DNA from: Actinomycetes bacterium
Lineage (GTDB): Bacteria > Actinomycetota > Actinomycetes > JAHEKZ01
Direction: 5' to 3'
DNA length: 64,000 nucleotides
NCBI GenBank assembly: GCA_027118455.1
Contig: JAJAYZ010000017.1
Span: forward strand, 1 to 64,000
In this document: positions 36,814 through 45,970 of the stretch, in pieces
Layout of the letters: every line of letters starts with the position of its first letter
Numbering within the stretch: position 1 is the first letter of the stretch
The notes under the pieces: model-generated
Databases searched by the model: none
Seen by the model: the letters and a program-made list of their open reading frames with translations, nothing else
Told to the model about the DNA's origin: nothing
Translations under genes and position numbers: made by a program

Positions 36814-37887
36814 TCAATCCTTGCCGTTGATGAATGCCTCGACAGCGTCGCGAGCTTCGTCGTCGTAGTACTGCACGGGCGGTGACTTCATGAAGTAGCT
36901 GCTGGCCGAGAGGATCGGACCACCGATTCCGCGGTCGAGCGCAATCTTCGCGCAACGAACGGCGTCGATGATGACTCCGGCTGAGTTGGGGGAGTCCCAG
37001 ACCTCGAGCTTGTACTCCAGGCTCAGCGGAACATCACCGAACGCACGACCTTCGAGGCGAACGAAGGCCCACTTGCGGTCGTCGAGCCAGGCAACGTAGT
37101 CGGACGGGCCGATGTGGACGTTGTCTTTGCCAAGGTCGTGCTTGAGTTGTGAGGTCACGGCCTGAGTCTTGGAAATCTTCTTCGACTCGAGGCGCTCGCG
37201 CTCGAGCATGTTCTTGAAGTCCATGTTGCCGCCCACGTTGAGCTGCATGGTGCGGTCGACGATGACGCCGCGGTCTTCGAAGAGCTTGGCGAGCACGCGG
37301 TGCGTGATGGTGGCGCCCACCTGCGACTTGATGTCATCGCCAACGATCGGTACGCCGGCCGCCGCGAACTTGTCGGCCCACTCCTTGGTGCCGGCGATGA
37401 AGACCGGGAGCGCGTTCACGAACGCGACACCAGCGTCGATGGCTGCCTGCGCGTAGTAGCGGGCCGCTGACTCAGACCCGACCGGGAGATAGCAGACCAG
37501 AACATCTGCCCTGGTGTCACGAAGTGCCTGGGCGACGTCGACCGGCTCTTCGTCCGACTCGGTGATGGTCTCGAGGTAGTACTTGCCGAGGCCGTCCAGC
37601 GTGGGGCCGCGCTGCACGGTGATGCCGGTTGGCGGCACCTCGCAGATCTTGATGGTGTTGTTTTCGCTGGCCAAGATGGCGTGTGCGAGGTCTTGCCCCA
37701 CCTTCTTCGCATCGACGTCAAAACTGGCAACGAACTCCACGTCACTGACGTGGTAGTCACCGAGCTGAACGTGCATCAAGCCGGGGACGCGCGCGGCGGG
37801 ATCGGCGTCCTTGTAGTACTCGACGCCTTGCACGAGCGATGCGGCGCAGTTGCCGACGCCCGCAATGGCTACGCGTACCGAACCCAT
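36814..37887 (-). CDS. ino1: Inositol-3-phosphate synthase
   Basis: 357 residues from the ATG at 37887; a longer frame upstream only overlaps padR. The NAD-binding motif [20 protein letters not shown] is at the start; conserved segments [24 protein letters not shown] and LNVGGNMDF mark the family. It converts glucose-6-phosphate to inositol-3-phosphate, the entry to phosphatidylinositol, mycothiol and lipoglycans. It lies directly after padR (2 bp), as in mycobacteria, where the regulator next to it (IpsA or PadR type) is linked to this pathway. Confidence 0.96.
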   Translation of the reverse strand: MGSVRVAIAGVGNCAASLVQGVEYYKDADPAARVPGLMHVQLGDYHVSDVEFVASFDVDAKKVGQDLAHAILASENNTIKICEVPPTGITVQRGPTLDGLGKYYLETITESDEEPVDVAQALRDTRADVLVCYLPVGSESAARYYAQAAIDAGVAFVNALPVFIAGTKEWADKFAAAGVPIVGDDIKSQVGATITHRVLAKLFEDRGVIVDRTMQLNVGGNMDFKNMLERERLESKKISKTQAVTSQLKHDLGKDNVHIGPSDYVAWLDDRKWAFVRLEGRAFGDVPLSLEYKLEVWDSPNSAGVIIDAVRCAKIALDRGIGGPILSASSYFMKSPPVQYYDDEARDAVEAFINGKD

Positions 37888-37889
37888 GG

Positions 37890-38489
37890 TTACTCCTTTG
37901 TCGTGTCCCCGGGGCCTTGAGCCCCAGAGCCTGGTGTTGTGTTGGTCTGCTTGCGGTTGCGCTCGACGTCGATCAGCTCGTTGAGCCAGCGAACCTCGCG
38001 CTCGACGGAGTCGAGACCGTGGTTCTGAAGCGCAGTGGTGTAGTCGTCGAGCCGCTCGCGGGTGCGAGCGAAGGATCCCTTGAGGTTGTCGAGGCGCTCC
38101 TCGAGCCGGGCCCGGCGCCCGACGAGAATCCGCATCCGCGTGTCGGCATCGGTGCGACCGAAGAAGGCGAAGCGAACGCCGAAGGTCTCGTCGTCCCATG
38201 CGGCTGGCCCGGACTCGGCGAGGAGCTGCTGGAAGCGCTCTTTGCCGTCAGCGGTGAGTTGGTAGACGATCTTCGAACGGCGGGTACCGCCTTCGTCAGG
38301 GTCGGTCGACTCGGTGCTGAGGCCCTGTCGGACGAGTCCCTTCAGGCACGGGTAGAGCGAGCCGTAGGAGAGCGCGCGGAAAGCACCGAGCTGGCTGGAG
38401 AGGCGCTTGCGGAGCTCATAGCCGTGCATCGGGGACTCGTGGAGAAGTCCGAGCACGGCGAGCTCGAGGACGCCACTGCGCTTGGCCAC
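37890..38489 (-). CDS. PadR-family transcriptional regulator
   Basis: 199 residues from the GTG at 38489. A winged helix-turn-helix ([19 protein letters not shown], then [13 protein letters not shown]) is followed by a long C-terminal helical region for dimerisation. It shares a transcript with ino1, 2 bp apart, so inositol synthesis is a probable target. A palindrome with the PadR-type ATGTATCG half-site lies 29 bp upstream, which suggests autoregulation. The effector is unknown. Confidence 0.88.
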   Translation of the reverse strand: MAKRSGVLELAVLGLLHESPMHGYELRKRLSSQLGAFRALSYGSLYPCLKGLVRQGLSTESTDPDEGGTRRSKIVYQLTADGKERFQQLLAESGPAAWDDETFGVRFAFFGRTDADTRMRILVGRRARLEERLDNLKGSFARTRERLDDYTTALQNHGLDSVEREVRWLNELIDVERNRKQTNTTPGSGAQGPGDTTKE

Positions 38490-38517
38490 GGGTCTCCCAG
38501 CTGCTTCCGATAATCTG

Positions 38518-38536
38518 ATGTATCGCGCCGATACAT
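38518..38536. promoter_or_regulatory. Probable PadR operator
   Basis: ATGTATCG-CGC-CGATACAT, a perfect 8-bp inverted repeat with 3-bp spacer in the divergent region between padR and the DUF5318 gene. Its ATGT/ACAT ends match known PadR sites. Confidence 0.6.
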
Positions 38537-38635
38537 CGAGGCGATGCGTCGAGACGATACCCGGCTCTCCCCGGACTCCGCAAATCCACCCGCCGTTCAC
38601 CGGCGAAGTTCTTCTGGTCGACGTACCCTCGATGG

Positions 38636-39070
38636 ATGTGGAGGGGGTCCAACCAGGGCACCGTGTGGTCGCAGCGGGCGGTGATCGACTACGCGCTGCA
38701 ACGGCGCGCTGTCCTGGCTGACCTGCGGCGCGGCCAGGCGTTCACCAGCGACCTCTGTGACGCAGATCCGTACCTGCTACGGGCAGCTGAGCACCATGGA
38801 GTCCCAGCTGGCCGCCCGTGCCCAGTCTGTCGTGGTGACGAGCTGGCCGAGCTCAGCTACGTCTTCGGCGACGAGCTTGGCCCCTATCAAGGGCGTATTC
38901 GGGCCCCTCGTGAGCTGGAGATGATGGCCCGTGAGTACGGCGAGTTCCGGGTCTACGTCGTTGAGGTGTGCCGGCACTGCGCATGGAACTACCTGAGGTC
39001 GACCTTTGTGCTGGGGGACGGGACGCCGCGCCCCCCGTTGCGCGCGCACCGCGGCGATCCGGTGCTCTGA
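38636..39070 (+). CDS. DUF5318 protein with possible zinc ribbon
   Basis: 144 residues. The core includes QRRAVLADLRRGQ and two Cys pairs (CPVCRGDEL and VCRHCAWNYL), which look like a zinc ribbon. It is the conserved neighbour between padR and ponA in actinobacteria (Rv0049 in mycobacteria). Function is unknown. Another ATG lies only 4 bp upstream but in a different frame. It precedes ponA by 115 bp on the same strand. Confidence 0.8.
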   Translation: MWRGSNQGTVWSQRAVIDYALQRRAVLADLRRGQAFTSDLCDADPYLLRAAEHHGVPAGRPCPVCRGDELAELSYVFGDELGPYQGRIRAPRELEMMAREYGEFRVYVVEVCRHCAWNYLRSTFVLGDGTPRPPLRAHRGDPVL

Positions 39071-39185
39071 GCCCAGCCAATCTTCGGCGGGGCGGGGAAC
39101 GGGGGTCCCGCGGCCTCCGTCAGACTGGGGACGAACGCCGACCCAGTCGGCGGGTCGTCCCCAACAGCTCAGCGAGAGGCCAAAC

Positions 39186-41273
39186 GTGCGCATCGACTAC
39201 CCGCGCCGTTGGCGTACCGGCTGGCGTCGGTTCGTTCCTTCGTGGCGCCAGATCCTGGGCCTTTGCGCTCTAGGAGTGGCTGCCCTGGGGGCCACCTTTG
39301 TCGCCTTGTACCTCTTGATCGACGTACCTCAACCCAACGACCTGGCCACGGCAGAGACATCGGTCGTCTACTACGACGACGGCAAGGACGTGATCGGGCG
39401 TTACGCCGAGGTGAACCGGGAGATCGTCACCCTGGACGAGATCCCCGACCACGTCGAGCTGGCCGTTCTGGCCGCTGAGGATCGTGGCTTCTACGAGAAC
39501 GAGGGCATTTCGCCCGTCGGTATCGGGCGCGCGTTGTGGAACAACATCTCGGGAGGTGACACCCAAGGCGCATCGACTATCACCCAGCAGTACGCCAGGA
39601 ATGCCTACCTGACCCAGGAACGCACTTTGACCCGAAAGATCAAGGAGGCGATCCTCGCGATCAAACTTTCGCGCAGCCAGACCAAGGAGCAGATTCTCGA
39701 GGACTATCTGAACACCATTTACTTCGGCCGCGGTGCGTACGGCATTCAAGCCGCCAGCCAGGCCTACTTCGGCAAGGACGTCGGCGACCTGAACGAGGCT
39801 CAGGGCGCTGTCCTCGCTGCGGTAATTCGCTCGCCCAGCAACTACGACCCGGCCGAGGGCAACGAGGCCAAGCAGGCGCTGACGGTGCGCACGCTCGACT
39901 ATGTGATCCCCGGAATGGTGGAGCAGGGCTGGCTCGACGAGGCTGACGCGGCCAAGATCAACCGGCTGCCAAAGATCCAGGATCCGCAAGCGCTCAACAA
40001 CTACGAGGGCCAAACCGGCTATGTCCTCGACATGGTGCGCGACGAGCTCAAGGGTCTTGGTTTCAGTAAGGACGAGATCGATGGCGGCGGCCTCCGCGTC
40101 ACGACGACCTTTGACCAGCAGGCACAGGACGCCGCACAGACCGCCGCGACGGAAGGGTTTCCGCCTTCCCCGAACGAAGGGGTGAAGATGGGCCTGATCT
40201 CGGTCGACCCGCGGACGGGTGCCATCGTTGCGATGTATGGCGGGAAGAACTGGGAGAAGAGCCAGTTCAACAACGCCATCGCCCCCATCCCGGTCGGATC
40301 AACCATGAAGGCCTTCACCGTCGCCGCAGCCCTACAGGACGGCTTCACGCTCTCCAGCACGCTCAATGGCAACTCTCCGTTCTATGTCGACGGAGTCTCG
40401 GAGCCGTTCCACAACCAGGAGAGCAAGAGCTACGGCTCTGCGGTGACTTTGGAGTATGCGACCGAATGGTCCATCAACACCGCTTTCTTAGACCTCACTC
40501 AGCAGATGGGTGCGCAAAAGGTGGCCGACGCTGCCCGTTCGGCTGGGCTCGACACCAAGTCCCTCGACGTCAGCCCCCAGATCACGCTGGGTTCTGCGTC
40601 CTACTCTCCGCTGGCGATGGCGAGCGCCTACGGGACCTTCGCCAACGAGGGAGTGACCACCGAGCCGCACTCGGTGCAGAAGGTCACCGACGCTGACGGG
40701 AACGTCCTGTACGAAGCCGAAACCCAAGGTGAGCGCTCGTTCCCCACTGACATCGCCCACGAGGTGACGTACGACCTCACGCAGGTTGTGGCCAACGGCA
40801 CGGGTGCCAATGCCGCGAGCATCGGACGGCCCGCCGCAGGAAAGACGGGCAACCACGAGGGCAAGACCGCCTGGTTCATCGGGTACACGCCGCAACTGGT
40901 CACTGCCGTCGCCTTCCATCGCGAGCTTGGTGCCGACAAGCTCGCGCCATTGAATGGCGTGGCCTACCAGCCGGTGTTCACAGGGGCGGGCTACCCGACC
41001 CAGATCTGGGCGGCCTACACAACAGCTGCACTCGTTGGCGAAGAAGTCATGACCTTTCCGGGGCGCCCGATCCCGTCGACGACACCGACTCCCACCACGT
41101 CTCCTTCGCCGACACCGTCGCCGGCTACCACCTCTGCAACTCCGAAACCGACGCCAACGACCTCGTCGGCAACTCCGAAACCGACCAAGACCACCGCAAA
41201 GCCCTCACCAACAACGTCATCGGCGACGCCGACCCCAAGCGACGGCGGTGGTGGCGGCGGAGCGAACCCTTAG
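39186..41273 (+). CDS. ponA: Class A penicillin-binding protein
   Basis: 695 residues from the GTG at 39186. A membrane helix (about 22-44) precedes the GT51 glycosyltransferase domain with catalytic Glu98 (AAEDRGFYENEG) and a transpeptidase domain with S372-T-M-K, S429-I-N and K553-T-G. The tail is a Thr/Pro/Ser-rich low-complexity region of about 60 residues, likely in the wall. It polymerises and crosslinks peptidoglycan. In mycobacteria ponA1 has the same neighbours (DUF5318 before, GT87 after). A longer upstream start would add 60 residues without homology features. Confidence 0.95.
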   Translation: MRIDYPRRWRTGWRRFVPSWRQILGLCALGVAALGATFVALYLLIDVPQPNDLATAETSVVYYDDGKDVIGRYAEVNREIVTLDEIPDHVELAVLAAEDRGFYENEGISPVGIGRALWNNISGGDTQGASTITQQYARNAYLTQERTLTRKIKEAILAIKLSRSQTKEQILEDYLNTIYFGRGAYGIQAASQAYFGKDVGDLNEAQGAVLAAVIRSPSNYDPAEGNEAKQALTVRTLDYVIPGMVEQGWLDEADAAKINRLPKIQDPQALNNYEGQTGYVLDMVRDELKGLGFSKDEIDGGGLRVTTTFDQQAQDAAQTAATEGFPPSPNEGVKMGLISVDPRTGAIVAMYGGKNWEKSQFNNAIAPIPVGSTMKAFTVAAALQDGFTLSSTLNGNSPFYVDGVSEPFHNQESKSYGSAVTLEYATEWSINTAFLDLTQQMGAQKVADAARSAGLDTKSLDVSPQITLGSASYSPLAMASAYGTFANEGVTTEPHSVQKVTDADGNVLYEAETQGERSFPTDIAHEVTYDLTQVVANGTGANAASIGRPAAGKTGNHEGKTAWFIGYTPQLVTAVAFHRELGADKLAPLNGVAYQPVFTGAGYPTQIWAAYTTAALVGEEVMTFPGRPIPSTTPTPTTSPSPTPSPATTSATPKPTPTTSSATPKPTKTTAKPSPTTSSATPTPSDGGGGGGANP

Positions 41274-41317
41274 CGAAGTTGCTGCGTTGACCCACGATCG
41301 ACAGTCGGGACGGCACA

Positions 41318-42727
41318 ATGGCGCACGTGCGCTCCTCTGACGTCTTCGTCCTGCCTTCGCGCGACGATTCGATGGCAGCGGGGGCCAGCACCGTCATCGG
41401 TGGACCGATCGGGCGCCATGCAAACCCGCGGCGTTCGTGGTGGACTCCGCTCCGCATCGTTCTGCTGATTTCCATCTTGGCTTCTGCGCTCGGCGCTGCG
41501 ATCGACTCGCCGTGCAGTACGAAGGCTTGGGGCAACGGCGACGAGATCTTCAGCCGGGGCTGCTACAGCGACATGGTCAGCCTCTACTGGGGCCGCGGGA
41601 TTGACGAGGGTGTTCTCCCCTACGTCGAGGATCCAGCGACGACCGGCGACGATGAGATTGAGTACCCGGTGCTGACCGGTGCGGTCATGTACGCGCTCGG
41701 AGTGCCCATCTCTGACAACTGGACCACCGACACGCGCGCACGCACTTACTACGCGTTGAATGCGATTCTGATCGCGCTGCTGCTGGCGGTGGCGGTCTGG
41801 GCTACCGCGCTCACCGTTGGACGTAGACCCTGGGACGCGGCGATGGTTGCGGCAGCCCCGGGGATGATCTTGGCCTCGACGATCAACTGGGACCTTTGGG
41901 CGGTTGCGGCGACCTCATTGGCTCTCTTGGCGTGGTCTCGTCGGTATCCGGTTCTCGCGGGGCTGCTGCTGGGAATGGGTGCGTCATTTAAGTTCTACCC
42001 GATCCTGATCTTGGGGCCACTGCTGCTGCTCTGCATTCGAGCCGGACGCTTGCGCTACTGGTTCCTCACCCTTGGTGGAGCTGCACTCATGTGGCTCGCC
42101 GCCAACGTCCCGATCATGGTGGCGCGCTTCGACGGATGGGCACACTTCTACCGTTTCTCGTCTGAGCGAGGCGCAGACTTCGGCTCGCCATGGCTCGTGC
42201 TACGCGACGCATTTCACTTCGACCCGCCCGTAGACCGGCTCAACTTGTGGGCGACCGGCGCCCTGCTCGTTCTCTGCCTAGGGATCGGGCTGCTCATCTT
42301 GGCCGCCCCCCGACGTCCCCGGTTTCACCAGGTGGCCTTCCTCACCATCGCGGCGTTCGTCGTCACGAACAAGGTCTACTCACCACAGTTCGTCGTCTGG
42401 CTGATCCCGTTAGCCGTGCTTGCCAGACCCAGGTGGCGTGACTTCCTCTGGTGGCAGGCCGCCGAAGTCATCTACTTCTTCGCAGTGTGGTGGTACATCA
42501 TCTGGCAGGTCACTCCTGAGCGGGGGCTGCCCGACACGTATTACTGGGCGGCCATCGCCGTGCACGTCGGCGCGACCCTGGTGTTCGCAGGCTTTGTGGT
42601 CCGCGACATCTGGCGGCCTGCGAACGATCCGGTCCGAAGCAGTCTCGGGGAGGACGATCCAGGCGGTGGCGTCCTCAACGATGCCCACGACAGGTTTGCT
42701 TTCCGACGTCGCCGGTCCGGATGCTGA
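41318..42727 (+). CDS. GT87/DUF2029 polyprenyl-phosphate glycosyltransferase-like membrane protein
   Basis: 469 residues, about 10-11 membrane helices. After the first helix comes a large outer loop with CYSDMVSLYWGRGIDEG and EYPVLTGAVMYALG, characteristic of the mannosyltransferase-like DUF2029 family (GT-C fold). Such proteins use lipid-linked sugars to build lipoglycans or arabinogalactan. The substrate is unknown here. It follows ponA by 44 bp as in the mycobacterial locus (Rv0051), so co-transcription is likely. It converges with the GNAT gene. Confidence 0.85.
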   Translation: MAHVRSSDVFVLPSRDDSMAAGASTVIGGPIGRHANPRRSWWTPLRIVLLISILASALGAAIDSPCSTKAWGNGDEIFSRGCYSDMVSLYWGRGIDEGVLPYVEDPATTGDDEIEYPVLTGAVMYALGVPISDNWTTDTRARTYYALNAILIALLLAVAVWATALTVGRRPWDAAMVAAAPGMILASTINWDLWAVAATSLALLAWSRRYPVLAGLLLGMGASFKFYPILILGPLLLLCIRAGRLRYWFLTLGGAALMWLAANVPIMVARFDGWAHFYRFSSERGADFGSPWLVLRDAFHFDPPVDRLNLWATGALLVLCLGIGLLILAAPRRPRFHQVAFLTIAAFVVTNKVYSPQFVVWLIPLAVLARPRWRDFLWWQAAEVIYFFAVWWYIIWQVTPERGLPDTYYWAAIAVHVGATLVFAGFVVRDIWRPANDPVRSSLGEDDPGGGVLNDAHDRFAFRRRRSGC

Positions 42728-42736
42728 AAGCTGTGG

Positions 42737-43675
42737 CTACTTTCGACTCCTGGCCAGGACGAGGTTGTCGAAGAGAGGGCGCATGCTCACCCCTGTGTAG
42801 AGCCTGTAGTTGTCGTCGTCGACGTCCATGCCAAGCACCGTTGCCAATCGGGCGTGTGACCATCCCCTGCTGCGAAAACGATCGAACGACTCCAAAAGAA
42901 GAGCGCGCCCCAGGCCCTGACTTCGCCGTCGTTCGCGGACGCCGAGCAGCCCCGTCAGGCCGGTGCTGGCCTTGGTGGTGTCCATGAAGTTCAGGGCGAT
43001 CGCCAGCGGCCCTTCGGCATCGCGCACGATGATGGAGATTCCGGGGAGCGCCGTCGGGTCGTTCTGCACGCTGTACTCGTAGTCGTCCCAGGAAAGGTGC
43101 CAGCCGCCCAGCTTGGGAACGAATGCCTCGCGGATCACTTCGTATCCGTCCCTGAGGTCACGGGTGACGCTCAGGGTGGAGACATCGACGTCTGACGGCC
43201 ACGCGGGGGCGGGGGCATCGAAGATTTCGCCCTCCAAGATGGTCTCCTTCTGCACCACCAGGAATCCGAGTTCGTCGAGGATGCCGAGCAGCTCAGTGTC
43301 TTCGCGGGCCACGTCCATCTGGAGAGCGGTGTCCGTTGCGGTGTATGGGCTGCTCTGCACGATGCGTGCCGCTGCGTCGAGCAGGGTTCTGGCGTGCTCA
43401 GCTCGCTCTGGCCCAGGCGGTAAGGCGAGGTGGATCGTGCCTTTGGCGAAGGGTTCACTCATGTGCACATGCACGGCTGCGACCGTCTCACCACCGACTT
43501 CGAGGTACCTGTCGTTGTCGGGTGGTTCGCCGGTGGCGCTGATGAGGATGGCCGCGAGCTCGTCCTCGTCCCAGAGGTCCTCACTGCGCAGCCACTGGCT
43601 CTGGGCGTTGATGAGGCGCGCAAACGTTGCGACATCACGCGAGTTGCCCGGTCGCAGCCGCATCGTCACCGCCAT
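42737..43675 (-). CDS. Tandem GNAT acetyltransferase (MshD-like architecture)
   Basis: 312 residues with two GNAT folds. The N-terminal one (about 5-150) is degenerate. The C-terminal one (about 165-305) has a good acetyl-CoA pyrophosphate-binding loop, LLGVRERRRSQGLGRALL, and a WSHARLATVLGMDVDDDNYRLY segment. The layout resembles mycothiol synthase MshD, but the substrate is unproven. ATG start; 46 bp downstream of the racemase-like gene on the same strand, so it may be part of the same unit. Confidence 0.75.
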   Translation of the reverse strand: MAVTMRLRPGNSRDVATFARLINAQSQWLRSEDLWDEDELAAILISATGEPPDNDRYLEVGGETVAAVHVHMSEPFAKGTIHLALPPGPERAEHARTLLDAAARIVQSSPYTATDTALQMDVAREDTELLGILDELGFLVVQKETILEGEIFDAPAPAWPSDVDVSTLSVTRDLRDGYEVIREAFVPKLGGWHLSWDDYEYSVQNDPTALPGISIIVRDAEGPLAIALNFMDTTKASTGLTGLLGVRERRRSQGLGRALLLESFDRFRSRGWSHARLATVLGMDVDDDNYRLYTGVSMRPLFDNLVLARSRK

Positions 43676-43720
43676 CGTTCGGTGAAAGCCTTACCGCTGG
43701 AGCGTCAAGGTAACCCACTG

Positions 43721-44755
43721 CTAGTGCAAGATGACGCGGTCGAAGGTCGCCGTCGTCATCCGGATATCAACGTCGACCTCGTCGCCGACGACCGGTGGAG
43801 TAACCCCGGAAGGCAACCACACCATGGACACCTGCATGTGAGGCGGCTCGGCGAACCAGCGCCGCCGCCCCCCGACGTAGAACGGCGACAAGGCCCGTCC
43901 GCCTGCTTCCAGGGCGCCTTCGGCCGCCAGCTTGATGCGAGAGGTGACGCCGGACACTGAGCGCGGTGCCGAGAGCGCAACCCCGTGGGACGTTCCACCG
44001 CCGACGATGAGGAGGTGACCGTGGCCAGGTGCTTTGCGCTGGCGGTACCCGAACCGGACGCCACGTCGGGTCGGGTGCACAGCCAGCACGGTGCCCTTTG
44101 CTCGATAGGAGTCACGGTCGCCGAGCCAGAGTGCAGTGCCGATCCGCGGCCGGAAGCGAGTCTCGGGGTGGCGAAGGTGCAGTGTCGCGAGCTCGGCCTC
44201 CGACACGTGGCTGACCCATAGGGTGTCGGTCGGCAGCTGGTGGCGACGCAAGGTGCTGACCCAGTTGCTGATCTCTTCGACGCGGGAAAGCTCGCCGTCG
44301 TCGATGGGCAGATGCAGGGCGAAGCCCTCCAAAGTAAGGGTAGTGATATCGGGAACTGCCAACGCGATGGCGTCTTCATCAAGGCCGAAGCGCTGCATTG
44401 AGGTCAAGAGCTCGACGACGACGCGGCGCCCATGACCTGACAGAGCACGGACGGCCTCCAAAGAGGAAGCGGTGAGTACCAATCGGTCGTCGTCGGCTGG
44501 CTCTGGGTCGATCGCAGGGTGCCAGGGGGTGAGAACAAGAACGTCACCGCGGAACGCGTCGTGCACCATCGGCGCCTCGTCGAGAATGCCGACGGCGAGC
44601 GTGTCGCAGCCAAGCCGCTCGGCTTCAGCCCCCAGCATGGCCAGGCCGAATCCGTACCCGTTGCCCTTTGCCACTGGCACGATGCTGGGGATCTGCGCCA
44701 TCAGAGCGGCGGCGTTGGCACGCCAGCGCTCGGACTCGATGTAGAGAGCAAACAT
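43721..44755 (-). CDS. Alanine racemase-like PLP protein
   Basis: 344 residues. The TIM-barrel half has the PLP-lysine motif PVAKGNGYGFG (Lys30), and the C-terminal half is a beta domain. The catalytic tyrosine expected in a SYG-type motif of the second domain is not evident; the aligned region reads VRFGYRQR with Phe before Gly. It follows a FemX-like gene by 3 bp, an association also seen in other actinobacteria near rpsF. It might make or bind a D-amino acid for wall crossbridges, or have a non-racemase role. The main Alr is probably elsewhere. Confidence 0.75.
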   Translation of the reverse strand: MFALYIESERWRANAAALMAQIPSIVPVAKGNGYGFGLAMLGAEAERLGCDTLAVGILDEAPMVHDAFRGDVLVLTPWHPAIDPEPADDDRLVLTASSLEAVRALSGHGRRVVVELLTSMQRFGLDEDAIALAVPDITTLTLEGFALHLPIDDGELSRVEEISNWVSTLRRHQLPTDTLWVSHVSEAELATLHLRHPETRFRPRIGTALWLGDRDSYRAKGTVLAVHPTRRGVRFGYRQRKAPGHGHLLIVGGGTSHGVALSAPRSVSGVTSRIKLAAEGALEAGGRALSPFYVGGRRRWFAEPPHMQVSMVWLPSGVTPPVVGDEVDVDIRMTTATFDRVILH

Positions 44756-44758
44756 CAG

Positions 44759-45877
44759 CTATCGGCGCTCCATGTAGTAGGTGAAAGCCTTGTGAAGCAA
44801 AGCGTTGAGGGGGTAGTCCCACTCTCCGACGTACTCGGCGGCCTCCCCGCCTGTTCCCACCTTGAACTGGATGAGGCCGAAGAGGGGGTCGCTGGAGTCA
44901 AGTGTCTCGGTGATGCCGCGAAGGTCGTACACCGAGGCGCCGGCGGCGTGCGCGTCCTCGATCATCTTCCACTGGATCGCGTTGCTGGGACGCAGCTCGC
45001 GCCCCTCGTTGGTGGAGGCACCGTAGGAGTACCAGACGTGCGTGCCGACCTTCACCCAGGTGGTGGCTGCGAGGACGCGCCCCTCGTGGCGGGCGAGGTA
45101 GAGCCGAATGCGATCAGGGCCAGCCTCGGCTCGCATCTCCTTCCACATCCGCTCGAAGTAGCTGAGTGGTCGTGGGGTGAAGCCATCGCGCCGGGCCGTC
45201 TCGACGTAGACCTCGTGGAAGGCCGGGAGGTCGCACGCCGCACCGAGCGCCACCTCGACGCCGGATTTCTGCGCCTTGCGGATGTTGCGTCGCCAGAGCT
45301 GGTTGAAGCCGCTGAACACCTCATCGAGAGTGCGGTCGGCCAGCGGTACCTGGAAGACGTAGCGCGGCTGGAAGTCGCCGAAGCCAGCGCCAGAGCTCTG
45401 CCGCGTCCACCCTTGAGCTTGAAGCGCCGACACGACCGCGTCTGCCGTTGTCGATGTGGAGTCGGCTGGGACGTCGGAGAGTTTCTGAGCATTGCCAGCG
45501 GCGATTGCATCCTTCAGCGTGCGGGCCTCCCAGCGGCGGGCCACAACCGGCGGACCCATCTTGACCGAGAAGGCCCTGCGCCGACGAAGGTGTTCGAGCA
45601 GGGGAGCTGTCACGGTGGCGGCGGGGTAGCGATCCCAATCGATGACCGGGCCCTCGGGCAGGTAGGCGAGCGCGCGGCTGGTGCGCGGCAGGGAGCGGTA
45701 GAGCACGAGTGCGGCACCAACCAGGTCGACGCCGTCGAACCAGCCGAGGCTCTCGTGGGTCCAGTCGATCTTCACCGCGCCCCAGCCCGGTGTCTGGAGG
45801 AAGGAGCCACTGGCGTCGGTGACGACGGCGAGGTGCTCGTCGGTGGTGATCGGTCGGACCACCAGGGGCTGATTCAC
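44759..45877 (-). CDS. femX: FemX/FemAB-type lipid II aminoacyltransferase
   Basis: 372 residues. Two GNAT-like subdomains typical of Fem ligases, with the conserved RYVFQVPLADRTLDEVF and FNQLWRRNIRKAQKSGV region and the C-terminal GASVYDLRGITETLD and LIQFKVGTGGEA segments. Such enzymes use aminoacyl-tRNA to add the first bridge residue to lipid II. The coiled-coil arm of staphylococcal FemA is missing, as usual in actinobacteria. Upstream on the same strand there is no other gene; the racemase-like gene follows by 3 bp. Confidence 0.88.
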   Translation of the reverse strand: MNQPLVVRPITTDEHLAVVTDASGSFLQTPGWGAVKIDWTHESLGWFDGVDLVGAALVLYRSLPRTSRALAYLPEGPVIDWDRYPAATVTAPLLEHLRRRRAFSVKMGPPVVARRWEARTLKDAIAAGNAQKLSDVPADSTSTTADAVVSALQAQGWTRQSSGAGFGDFQPRYVFQVPLADRTLDEVFSGFNQLWRRNIRKAQKSGVEVALGAACDLPAFHEVYVETARRDGFTPRPLSYFERMWKEMRAEAGPDRIRLYLARHEGRVLAATTWVKVGTHVWYSYGASTNEGRELRPSNAIQWKMIEDAHAAGASVYDLRGITETLDSSDPLFGLIQFKVGTGGEAAEYVGEWDYPLNALLHKAFTYYMERR

Positions 45878-45920
45878 GCCTGGCAGCCTAGTGGCGCCGG
45901 TTCGGTTGGCTGCGCGACGT

Positions 45921-45952
45921 AAAGGCGGGCCTCCCCAGGGGGACCCGCCTTT
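45921..45952 (-). terminator. Hairpin terminator after the secreted repeat protein
   Basis: AAAGGCGGG and CCCGCCTTT arms (a longer imperfect stem of about 13 bp) lie 19-50 bp downstream of the stop of the minus-strand secreted gene. Confidence 0.75.
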
Positions 45953-45970
45953 CCGTTGATCGTCGTCGGA

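Noticed and set aside
37888-38199. 104-residue N-terminal extension of inositol phosphate synthase
   Set aside because: It lies antiphase inside padR and is Arg-rich; the NAD motif starts right after the ATG at 37887.
44519-45922. Long open frame antisense to the racemase-like gene and femX
   Set aside because: Spans two well-supported genes on the other strand; translation lacks any domain pattern.
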